Under the pieces are notes generated by a model. It saw nothing but the letters and a program-made list of their open reading frames with translations, was not told the DNA's origin and did not search any database. Made by a program: the position numbers and the translations under genes. 64,000 nt of DNA from Marsupella aquatica. Its lineage: Eukaryota; Marchantiophyta. Where the stretch lies: NCBI GenBank assembly GCA_973895155.1, contig OZ316895.1, positions 6,820,001 through 6,884,000 of the forward strand, given 5' to 3'. This document shows, in pieces, positions 31,146-42,500 of the stretch; within the stretch, counting starts at the first letter, position 1; each line of letters begins with the position of its first letter.

Positions 31146-32041
31146 ACTTTTACTTGAATGGATACTAAATTCTGGAAAAGTGATTGAACGGGAAATTATT
31201 TTAGTTGGCATTGATAATTTAGCCAGTGTCTCCCTTTTTATGGCAAGTGTGGCCAATATGAGCATGCGTGGAAATCAAAAAATTTAAAAATTTTTAAAAT
31301 GAGCATGCGTGAAGGAGAAGATGCTGATAATATTATTTATCTGATTCTTAGATCTCCTATTTAAGGATGACCATTAGATTTTGGCTGATGGGTATGTGAC
31401 TAGGTGGGAACTGGCTTATAGTACACATAAAATCTAATAAATTTTCACCAAAAGTGGCAAAAAGTTTTTGGAGAGGTGAAATCTAGCTAGTTTTTGTCAT
31501 ATCCCATGCACAATGCTTGATTTTTGTCTTGTAGTGATTTGTAAGTAGGATAAAGTATATATGAGAGTAGACCTATTGTACACATTATTGTACACATTAA
31601 GAGTGAGTGGGATAAAATAGTACAAGTAGAGCACATGCAAAGAAAAACACATAATGACCAATCAGAAGTACAGCTGAGTTCTATGTGAGAAGTGCAATCA
31701 AGTTCTGTGGCACAAAGGTACTAAGATCTGTGCACTTCTTAATGACACCCAATCATATGAAAACCATAAACTTAGGAAAGAATAGCATGAGAGGAACTTA
31801 AGACACTATGTGTCCAGGTTGTTTAGAATCATTTCTCACTCATGAGAACAATTTATACTTGAAATCTAAGAGATAACAAAAGTAGAAAATTAAGAGGGCT
31901 GCCAAATAAGTCCAAAATACTCTTGGATATCCAAAATTAAAGGGGTCCTAAAATGAATTGAAATCTAAATAACACAAATGATGCCCCTTGATAAGGCAAA
32001 ATTGAAATAAAAATACCTGGCCTGACATAAACGATCATATG

Positions 32042-32277
32042 CCACTAAAAAAACCAATTGTCATAGCCCCAATTTTGTGATGTAAGGTTTCCTTGAAGAT
32101 GTTAAACGGCCAGTCACTGCCCCCAAAGTAAGAGAGGCTACCATAATGAGTCTATAATGCCAGTAAAAAAACCAATTGTCATAGCCCCAATTTTGTGATG
32201 TAAGGTTTCCTTGGAGATGTTAAACGGCCAGTCACTGCCCCCAAAGTAAAAGAGGCTACCATAATGAGTCTATAATG
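32042..32277. repeat. Two-copy 118-bp tandem repeat
   Basis: Near-identical units (CCAATTGTCATAGCCCCAAT ... GAGTCTATAATG) start at 32042 and 32160. Confidence 0.92.
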
Positions 32278-33089
32278 ATTAACATACTGATAAATTGCAA
32301 TAATTTTTCCTACTGCAGGTTGAGCTTGGGGGGGGGCAGGATCACATGCGACAAAGTATAGACCTATTTCAATGGATGTAACCAAATACTTCCAAAGTTT
32401 TGTTGAAGAACAAATAGGGCATCCTTTATTGATTGGTTGACTTAAAAAAACAAATGCACCTATTTAATCGTAAAAAATACTTTCTTCAAAGTTTTAGGGG
32501 TTTTTAGTAAAAGATGACATCATTTAAAGAACAAAAAGGGTGTTGCAAAAAACAAAATTCACTGAATATAAGTTAGGGGGTTCAACTACTAATTAAAACG
32601 TCGCACACCTTGTATGACCCTCCATATAGTGACTTCCCCAAAGGTTGAGGACAGTGGCAGCTTAAGAACACAATGAAGGGGTCAAATTAAAATATCAGAA
32701 TCCAGCAACAATTGCCAAGTGTAGTGAAGTTGATTGAGTTGAACTAATCTTATTTATCCCTTCTAAAACAAAGTTATTCTTACTTGTTCATAGATAGGAT
32801 GGTTCTAAAAATATTTTGTGATCACTAGATAGATCATTAGTTTAGTACATAATAAAGTAATAAATTGTTACACAGAGTGTTCTAGTTTTGTTAGGGTGGA
32901 GTAACCAAAGTTTAATGACCCAATAAATGTGACTGTCGTAGTTTTAAGTCCTTGTCCCCGTCCTTGTCAGGACTCAACCGTTTGATTAGAGACAAAATTC
33001 AAGATTGAGGCTAATCAACGAGATTAGCATTGATTAGCCCCAGACCTCATTGCCTGCTGCCCAGTGTTCCAGACGTTGGTATCAGGTTA

Positions 33090-33240
33090 AATACTTGGAG
33101 CGAATTAGTCTGGGCATCAGTTCATTGGGATGAGGCAGGCTTGGGAGGCAGGACTGGTCCTTGGTTCGAATCCTACTAGTGATGATGAATTCGTTTGTCA
33201 TTCATCCCACCCAAAAGTGGGGATCACTCTCCCTCTTAGA
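33090..33240 (+). mobile_element. Possible tRNA-derived SINE
   Basis: GGTTCGAATCC (33163-33173) is a perfect pol III B box; about 50 bases upstream TGGGCATCAGTT is a weak A box, and GGCTTGGGAGGCAGGA between them is the usual plant SINE/tRNA-like core. It cannot fold as a normal tRNA, so a SINE or tRNA relic is preferred. Ends are not defined. Confidence 0.4.
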
Positions 33241-33917
33241 AAAAGTGTAAGTCTGAAGAAAAGACGGGCAGCAGGCGCGTGCAGCGGGCGGCGAGAAGAC
33301 TGAGTACCGTATGAGCCTCGAAGTTATCTTTTGTCGATGGCGAGAAGAGTACCGGAGGCTCATTATGAGCCTTGAAGTTGTCTTTTGTCATGAATACCAT
33401 TTGATGCCGTATTCAAGTGACATGAAATTGATTATACAGTGAGCAGTGTCTAAGTGTAGGCTTCCAGAATGACACCACCAACCAGCACATATCCACGGAT
33501 TGCACTAAGTAAGTTGTAAGTGCACTGCCTGGTGCATCATGCACTTCTCCATAATTATGTGCATGGTCTGCACTATCTAATTTGTGCATGGAAAATTGAT
33601 TAATATGCACTCCCTCTTGTGTTGTCAGGTCACACACATTGGACTCCTCAAACCAGAGCCCTCTGACTTATAATTACGGACCCCCATTAGGGGTCTCTTG
33701 CAAATTCTCTGCCATGAGGTTGCGCCACATCACCACAACCAGCCACAAACAGGAATGATCCTACTTTTAACAATAACAAACGTGCACATTCCTGTTTGTG
33801 GCAAAAGCAATGTAATTTTTGGGGCGCCATGCCGTAAATATCAAACGTAAAAAAATCCAAAATACAAAGGAAGAGATGTCATTTAGTAAAATAAAGTTAC
33901 CATTTTGATGTTTGTCA

Positions 33918-33919
<2 letters not shown>

Positions 33920-33963
<44 letters not shown>
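33920..33963. repeat. AT microsatellite
   Basis: About 21 AT units, flanked by partly complementary CATTTTGATG and TATCAAAATG. Confidence 0.97.
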
Positions 33964-33965
<2 letters not shown>

Positions 33966-34097
33966 TGTTTTATATCAAAATGTTTGTAAAATAATTGTCA
34001 TTCAGTAAAATACTTGTTTGCAAGTTTGAAAAAACAAATCGATAGAAATGTACATAGTTAAAAACACTTTGGCTTCACATTGTAAAACTAAATAATA

Positions 34098-34580
34098 AAT
34101 CTTCTTAGTACTTGATAAAATTTGTCAATGTTGATTCATTGGAAAACTCAAGATCAAGATTTAGAAACTCGTGAACTCTTTAGTATTGTCTTGATAAAAT
34201 CTCTTAATGTCATAGTCATTGAAAAGTTAGAGTAAAATTAAAAACTCATCATCTCCTTGGTACTGGACAAAATCTATCAATGTTAGGTTCATTGGAAAAC
34301 TAGAGAAATTCAAATCGTCATGATCTCTCTAATTCTTGACGAATAATCTCAATGTCACACATTAGAAAGCTAGAGAGATTGAAAACCTCATGATGTCTTT
34401 AGTACCGTGACAAAATCCGACATGAAATTTGTCAATGTCGGACTCAATATTGGAAAGCTAAAAGAATTCATGACTCGTGATCAAAAAAATTATTCTCACT
34501 CATTGGAAAGGCAAAGAAATTCAAAAGCTCATTTGGAACTTGACAAAATTTGTCAATCTGAGGTTCATTGGAAACTCTTT
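34098..34580. repeat. Degenerate satellite, unit about 72 bp, six to seven copies
   Basis: Each unit carries a form of CTCTTTAGTAC.TGACAAAAT, TGTCAATGT and TTCATTGGAAA.CTAGAG, from about 34098, 34171, 34247, 34320, 34391 and onward. Strongly diverged, so old. Confidence 0.75.
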
Positions 34581-35709
34581 CTCGATTAAGAGATATCACA
34601 ATCTCGTCACCGTCACAAACTTAGTCTTTGCAAATTGATTTTTTTGATTACGTCGCCATCGCCTGTCCACAATGCTTGCTTCTTGGCTTGAATTGTTTGC
34701 ATTCCTCTAGTCTTCAGCTTAAGCTCATTCTGAACACAGGTTGATGTCAAATGCAACCTCTATGTCAAAGAAACAATTGTTTGTCTCTTCCTTGCACCAT
34801 AGCTTTTTTAACTAAAAAAAACTACAAATCCTTCATGTAAAGTGATGGCTTGTTTGTTTTGTGTGTTCTTCCCACCGAATCGACAAGCACTCTTTCGCCA
34901 ACAACTGAGTGCTGTCCTCCAGTTTGTCTTGTGGCGGTAATGCTCAATGTAACTCACAAACAATCAATCAGGAATGGTAGAAACACAATTTCTCTAATGT
35001 GTAAGCAAAAACCGTCAAAAAACTCAATTCCTCCACATTCAACTTTCGTTTGATAAATCTCTTCTATCTTTTGAGCAATTTCTTTTGTATGAGCACACAC
35101 CAAGACCATCGGGAGACTCAAAACTATCGGTTATCGCCTTGCTAAACATTGATTTCACTTCATCACACACACATTCCTTGGATGAACATGGGGGTCCACA
35201 GATTCATTGCACAATGTAACTGGAGAAGTGCGTGAAATTATTTTATGTAATTGTTTACTGCAGTTGTCAATAATACCTTCTTATGATTGTATGCATTGCA
35301 ATAATTGATAGAATAATGCATGTGTAACTTATAGATGGAAATGCACCTATGTTATAGTTATTTAATGCCAATATTTTCCCATTTAGTGAAGGTTGACTTT
35401 GCACTTATGCAAAGTGCATTTTTTTGGTGCATTTAGAATTAAGAACATTGTTGTGATATTAGGGGACTACATGGTTGGCCTGCACTTATCCCCATAAAGC
35501 ACTTAGCAACAGTCACTATAATTTATAAGAGCATCCACACGTACCCCTAACAAACCTTTAAGTTCAAAGGTTCCAGTTTTGCAAAATGGCATATCAAGTA
35601 TGTCGAAGCATATTATGGTTGTTTTTAGTGGACTGTTCAAGGGAAGACCCAGACATTTGTTTAAGAACTTTAGTGCAATCTTTCTAATTCAATTAATTTT
35701 GAGACTTAT

Positions 35710-35789
35710 AAGTAAAGATAGGGTTTTGAAAAACAAATTCAGATTATAATATTTTAAAATTTTGTTTTTCAAAAACCCTATCTTTACTT
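35710..35789. repeat. Near-perfect hairpin, 28-nt arms
   Basis: AAGTAAAGATAGGGTTTTGA.. (35710-35737) is the reverse complement of 35761-35789 apart from one extra base, with a 23-nt loop. Confidence 0.9.
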
Positions 35790-36131
35790 AATATGCAAAA
35801 ATATATAACAAAATATACATTTTGAATGGGATTATGAGTTATCCTAGCCTACTGCAAGTACTCATATGTTAACAATCAAGTAAGCACTTTCTATTTTTAT
35901 ATTGATGATGACTTTTACTTTATATAGATTATAAGTTAAAGAATAAATATTCTATAATTATAAGGTTATAATATTTCTTTTACCTCCTAAGGTTTTGAAA
36001 AGTTTAGTTCATTTATATCACAAATTCTTATTTTGGATTGGACTATGATAATGTGCCTTGGAGTTTACTCCAGACTCGGACTTTAGTTCCTCAGCCTTTG
36101 TGGGGTGGGGGGACTGGATTCCCTGTTTGTT

Positions 36132-36298
36132 CCCCTTGTTTTCTCGGCATTCTTGGGTGGTCTGCCTTTGAGATCCGATCGACCTCGTTGGAGCTTTTGG
36201 TTCTTTGGCGGCTGTTTCCCCCCCTTGTTTTCTCACCATTCTTGGGGGTTCTGCCTTCGAGATCCTATATATCGTCCCCTTTGGAGCTTGGCTGAGCC
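36132..36298. repeat. Two-copy 89-bp tandem repeat, GT-rich
   Basis: CCCCTTGTTTTCTC.CCATTCTTGGG recurs from 36132 and 36221; directly abuts the promoter relic at 36.3 kb. Confidence 0.8.
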
Positions 36299-36325
36299 CG
36301 TCAATTCCTTTCATTTCGGGTATGT

Positions 36326-36985
36326 AGGGGCTGGAAGCAGTTGCTCGGTGCAAGTCGTCAACGTACTGTTGACAGCGAGCAACGAAGCACAGATTGTTCT
36401 ACATACTTCAACTGCAATGCAAACCTCTCTCGTTGGGGTTCTCGAGGGGGCATTTGGTCAAAACTATGAGAAACGATGCCCTGTGCTACAATGGAATAGA
36501 CTGCGCTGAGCTTAACTAGAAGCCACGTGCAGCGGATAAATTGCTAGAAAATGGATCCTGCTTACAAAGTACCTCGTAAATAGTCGCGTACTGTTATATT
36601 GTCCTGCAGGATTTCAGAAGCAGGCGAAATGCTGAACCTCTTGAAAACCTTTTTAATGTGAACGTGACGTGAATGGCTAGAGGCTGTGTTACACATAGCA
36701 GTTTAGAATTTTGATTAGTAGGAAAATTGTTGGCTCGTTCATCTACTTGGAGTATGAGTACGTTCTTCGATCAATGAGCTGTCCGAGGTCAGACGGTAGA
36801 ATAGAAGTGAGAAGTTATAAACGCCACATTGGTTTCATATCTGGCGGTGTGGAAAACAACGAAGTAAAGGAACTTGTTGTGTACTCATCTTTGGCTATGC
36901 TCTAAATAAATGTCTCTAGCTTCCTGATGAAGTCTTTTCAAATTGTTTTTGTCACCATGCCTTTGCCAATAATTGATAACTTTGC
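36326..36985 (-). pseudogene. Second relic: subtilase promoter only
   Basis: Starts just upstream of where the ATG would be and matches 30427-31145, from TTGCTCGG...GACAGCGAGCA to CCATGCC..TTGCCAATAAT. No coding exon is attached. It is joined on its left to a GT-rich duplicated segment at 36132-36298. Confidence 0.6.
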
Positions 36986-38399
36986 CAGAAAGAAAGGTAA
37001 CCTGGAATGAAATTTAGCCCAATTATTTGTAAGGTTTAGCATGAATGGAACTCATGAAACGAGCAAGTCCTGAATCTCCAAGAAAATGCAGAATTTCACT
37101 TCGTCGCACAAGAAGTGAAATTATTCTTACTCATGCCAACCCCTATACTTTGTGAAAGGCATAATCTGTAGACTGAGCCATTTTTCCGGTCGAGGGTGTA
37201 CAAAAGCAGTTTGTCCGCAAGGGATCCCCAGCGGCGCCACCTATCAAAACTTTTGTGGAATCGAATTGAGCAAGATCCGAAATCAGCTCTTCTACAGGAA
37301 ATTCAGATTCTCCCGAAATGACAAGTCGCCGATTGCAAGAGCATTCGTCCCTCGGTTCTCAGACAGAATTTGGTATTAGGACCTTCAGAAACGCTCTCCA
37401 GAAATCGGATCACAGTTGCCAGAGGCAGAAATTGGATCATAGCTGGCATTCCTAGATATTTCCACCTCTGTCCTAGAGCAATAATAACTAGTTGTTGTAA
37501 GTCATACGGGCAAGGCTGGATAAGGGATGGCTTTTGTTATTGGGCGACCATAGACCGACCTGTGGATGAAGGGAGGCCTACGGGAGCCCCATACCTCATT
37601 AAACCACTATCTTCACCAGTGAGGGAGTTTTGATATTACCAGAACTAACCATATTAGCATCATCACTTGCTTGCAATCATGGACGAGAGTGACATCCGTC
37701 CACACCTCGCTCTTAGATAGTGCCAATGGTGGGTCCCCCAACACGAAGACCCGACTATCGAGTTGTGAGCATCTCGAGGGAACCATGAGTAGTTATTTTT
37801 CGTCACAAAACAGCGACCGGCATTGTTCCAGGTTTTGTGAAGCCTTCTTCCGGACTCTTCGTGTCTGTTTTTTCACGGTTGTTTTTGTTGATGGAAAGTG
37901 GTTTGAGTTTGCAGGTTTGCACACTGAAAGGATGTTGCCATCCCGGTTGCCGTGTGGAGGGGAGGGGATGAGAGTTTTTTCTATTCATTATATACTTTGC
38001 AGGAAAGTGGATGGATATCGTAAAGTAGATTCATCACCTTTGCATCCAAAATAGTTGTTGGCCCCTCAGACTCCAAAAAAACGCAAGGGTACCAATCCCG
38101 ATGCATGAGCTTTCAGCCTCATCAGAAGTGTGGATCCAAATTGTTTGATGGCTGTTTCGAGTTCTTGTAGAGTAGTATCTCCTACTAGCAGCTATTTCCT
38201 ATCACCTGCAGTCACCGCATAGTGGAATGTGGAACTCTGCCAAATGTCTCTGCTATGCACAAGAGATTAAACACAAATTGCTTATGGCAGGACGATTTTC
38301 TTGTAAAAAATACAGACATGGTGTTTCCGAAGTTGTTACTCTGCTTCCTCATAGTTTTCCACCTCACATACCATCTGATTGTTTGTCAAGTTTCGTTGC

Positions 38400-38700
38400 T
38401 ATCAAGCAAGGGACGTAGTCCTGGACAGAGTACTTTCAAGAAGCTAAACAAGGAGCCCAAATCTGTTCGCTCTGATAGTGTTTGGAGGGACGAGGGCTTT
38501 GACGCTCCTGGAAAGAATGCTTTCAAGAGGCTAAAAACTAGCCCAAATGCTCCTGGAACGAGTGCTTTCAGCAGGCTAACAGGGAGCCCAAATCTTTCGA
38601 TTTAATAATATGTTTGCAGAGATGAGGGCTTTGAGTGCTCCTGGAAAGGATGTTCTTTAGAGGGGCCCAAATCTGTTCTTTGATAATATGTTTGTATAGA
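38400..38700 (+). pseudogene. Unrecognised sequence coding a 15-residue peptide repeat, decayed
   Basis: Three to four copies of a unit of about 45 nt encode A-P-G-x-x-A-F-x-R-L-x-x-S-P-N (for example APGKNAFKRLKTSPN at 38508-38552). The frame opens at 38222 and ends at 38603; a fourth copy beyond the stop is frameshifted. I do not recognise the protein. Nearby short frames (a basic TPKKRKGTNPDA at about 38070-38103; MTDLADDLDKFSFADKDLW at about 38740) may be parts of the same former gene. Confidence 0.35.
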
Positions 38701-39500
38701 TAGATAGATGAGACTGTGAGGGCTCTTGACACGGATATGACAGACCTTGCTGATGATCTAGATAAGTTTTCATTCGCTGACAAGGACCTTTGGTGATACT
38801 CCCTGTGCCATTGGCTAACAAGCGGCTTATCTTGAAGCTGACTACTCAGAGACAATTGGTTTGCTGACTGCAGAACATCTTCCAGGTGTAACGAAAGAAG
38901 AGAAGATCAGTTGATTTGCTGATTGCAGAGCATCTTCCACATGTCGTGTCACGTGAGTGTCGTGCCACAAGACAGGAGAAGGTGACGCCTGCAAAGGAGG
39001 TAGTGTTATCATCTATGATGAGGAGCAAGAGCCTGCAGCATGACTGCAGTTTGATCCACGACAGTACTTGTATTACCTACGTTAGTAACTTACTTTATGA
39101 CCGAAGCACAAGCCTTACTTAGAAGGGACAGCCACACTCAGTCAAGCCCTCCCCCCTTCCCGCCTGGAGAAAAGGAAAGACTGCATACTCGGGATTTTAG
39201 ACAAACCCTGGCCATTCTTGGATAACAAAGTTGTAGTACTAAGATAAATAATGTTTCATAGATCTCTATGGCTAAAGAGAAACCTGAAACCACTCACCAA
39301 GGTCAAAATTCAGAGCCATTTTCTCAATATTTCTAACTCTAGCCTCCGTCAACTCAAAAGGATTCACTTCGAGTTGAAGCACGAAATGTGATACTGAGGA
39401 ACGAGGAAAAGAGATCCCAGAGACAGGTCAAGCAAAGAACCTAAGAACACTTCAATGTACAATCAATTATAATTTACAGACCATCCTTTTTTGATGGGGT

Positions 39501-42500
39501 TTATTGAGATTTTGTGTCATCCGCGTTACCAACTAAACTGTATACAGTAGCCTCTGCATTATCTGAAACTTTCAAGAAATCTTCGACCACTACAGCCTCT
39601 TCATCTAGAGAAGCTTTATCTGAGATCTCTGATTCACCTTCAGGATCACCTTTAGCTTCGGCAGCTCCATTAACAGTAGCTATTTCTGAGATATCTGGTT
39701 CTGCTTCAAAGGGAATTGATTCTTCGGGTACCTTATAATACACCTGTTGAGCATGAATTGAAGTCAGTTGGCCGTCACTTCTCTCAAAATCCTGGCTCTG
39801 GTGCTTGATAATATACCTGATCATTATGTAAATCGCATGATGAGCATCAAGTCAGACAACATTTGTACGTGCATTCCGGACAGCAAGACATCAACGTCCC
39901 CTATTGAAACTGACAATACCAGCCATGTATTTCATACGAGCGAAATGGTGACAGAAGATTGCAACTGACCTGACAAGATCGTGAAGGAGCTAATACAAAA
40001 AATGAGTGAGGTCGATTGTTGAAATTTGTGTCAGGCTTCCCAGGAATTCCTTCAGGAGAGGTAAAATGGTCCACAGTATGGTCAACCTACATCGACAGGT
40101 TCAAGAGCCGGTGACATTTGTTAGTCAGCTAATCCCACTCAAATGGAAAACATGGCTTTTACAAAATAAATACTGAATAGAATATGATTTCGAGGATGCA
40201 GGAAGAGTCTTGTAATTACCCGTTTGTGACCGCCCACCTCGGCAGCGTCGCTATCCAAACACACTCGGTACTTGCCAGGCAATTCACAGCCAACTTTGTA
40301 TCTGGAGTTTGAAATCATAAACCATCAGGATTGAATTCCTAACATTTCTACTCATTACTTCATGACTTAAGCTTTGACACAAACAAAATAATGAAAGCCT
40401 TGACAGCCATTTTACATAATTGACTCTCCTAGAACACGAAATGAGTCAACGCTGGCAAAGTTCAAAAATCTTGCTCTCTGACGCTGTACGAAGAAGCAGC
40501 GTCAGTGAGAAAGGGACAGGTATAACTGACCCGTCATAAGAATTGGTAGGATGAAAGTTGAAGACAAAAACCAGGTCAGCTTTCTCAAATACGATCATCT
40601 GCATGAAAGATAAGTATCAGAGTTTCTGCATCTACGATCGATGCACCCGTACTTACTGAAACGAGGAATATAGGGCATTTCGCATGTCAAACGAATGATG
40701 AGAGATTCAAATAGAAAAGCAAAAGGAACAGAAAAGTGATGAACACTCACCTTGTCTCCCTCGTTTGCACATGATGTGTACTGTTTCCGACTGCTGAGTA
40801 TACCGAATCTCTCATCGAGTGCATTCATTTGTGCGTCAAATTTGTTCATGTACTGCGACGAGTATGAAATATCCAGACATTGATGAGTAGTTTCGGTCTC
40901 AAGAACAAATTCAAGCGAGCTAAAGTCATTCGCAAGCATGACATCCTTGATTGAAAAACTAAATCCAAAGGCTGTCATATTAAGTTGGGGGAACGAGATG
41001 CCTAAGAAGCCTTTGGAACCATCACCGCCCAGAAAATGGCAACACGCAAGTTTTCAAAACTTAAGGCTATTATCTGATTCGACAACGTAATTGGTCTAAA
41101 CTGACAGGTGACAAATGAAAATCTTGACATCAAGTATCCAACTGATACCTTGTATCGTAAATGCTCCATATCAGCAATGTCCCATCTTCTCCGACACTTG
41201 TCAAAACTCCAATTGTTACCAGCTCTTGGAAAGTCAATCCACTCCGGATGGCCAAACTGGAAACAGAAGCAGGCGTTCCTCAGTGATAGTTGTAACCAGT
41301 ATTACGACGTTGGCACTATCTCGTCAGGTATATAAGCAAGACGAGCTGCCTCGAGAAATAAAACTAGGCAACTGTTTCCAGGACACATACCTCATTTCCC
41401 ATGAAGTTGAGATAGCCTTCACCACCCAATGCAAATGTGATAAAATGGATCATCTGCGTAACGAAAATTCCTGTGTCAGAATTTCGCAACTCAGGTAGGA
41501 ATGAATAAGCAAATGATCATCCCATAGGACATGATCACGGTATCAACTAACAATCATCAACATCTTCCAAGATGCAGGTCTCCTCATCAAAAGAATCAAA
41601 TGAGTTCGAGCGGACCTACCTTGTGGAGTGCAACACCACGGTCCACAACTGGTGATGCTGGTCCTAGTGCTGACATGTTGAAGTACATTTCCTTGTCCAT
41701 GAGAAGGAAGGCAAATGTTTTGTCTCCTACCATCGACTGGAAAAAGGAACCCAAAAGAAAAGAAAACCATGACATTCAGTAACACGACATCACCAAAAGA
41801 CTTTCTAGCATCCTTGATCTTCCGTATACACTAGTCTGAAAGCTAGTCTGACATAACTAAAGGCAACTGCATTCAGTTCCAAATCTGATCAGATATGAAG
41901 ACACGGCCTCTCAGCACACATGCCGCATAGAGGTGAGTTTGAAACTCATGATCTCTAGTAAAACTTTTTCCTACGTGACATCTGGTTCAAAAGGGCCTGC
42001 AAAGGACTCTTTGTAAACATAAAAAATTTGATCTCTCTCACCTGATCGTGGCTTTCAGCATAGCCGACACATTCTTCTGTGTATCGACGATTCAGGAGCG
42101 TGTACATGATGTCACCCATTTGCCAGTCTTCATCTTTTCTCTCCTTCAGATACTGTATCCACTTGTCTGGTATAGCCATGGCCAAACGGAAATCAAAGCC
42201 AATACCGCCTTCTGAAACACGCCGACCGAGAGTAGGCATGCCGGACACATCCTCCGCAATCATCGTTGCCTCAGGATTGAGCCCATGGACGAGTTCATTT
42301 GCAAGCATGAGGTACACACCAGCCTCTACGTCTGTAGCAGGACTGAAGTATTCATTATAGTTCCCTGTAAAACTCATATTGAGGCCATGATGGTGGTAAA
42401 GCATTGATGTCACGCCATCAAACCGAAAACCATCAAATTGATATTCTTCCGTCCACCATCGCAAGTTGGACAGTAGAAATCGCTGTACTTCCCATGATCC

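Larger units (their letters stand above)
31146..39500. other. AT-rich spacer between subtilase and starch branching enzyme
   Basis: Holds the 118-bp repeat, SINE-like sequence, AT microsatellite, 72-bp satellite, hairpin, promoter relic and the peptide-repeat relic described separately. 37150-38060 is GC-richer with frames of 75-127 codons (for example from 37671) that I do not recognise. Confidence 0.5.

Noticed and set aside
34098-34580. Regularly spaced repeats that might suggest a CRISPR array
   Set aside because: Degenerate satellite without conserved repeat/unique spacer structure, and the genome is a plant nuclear genome.
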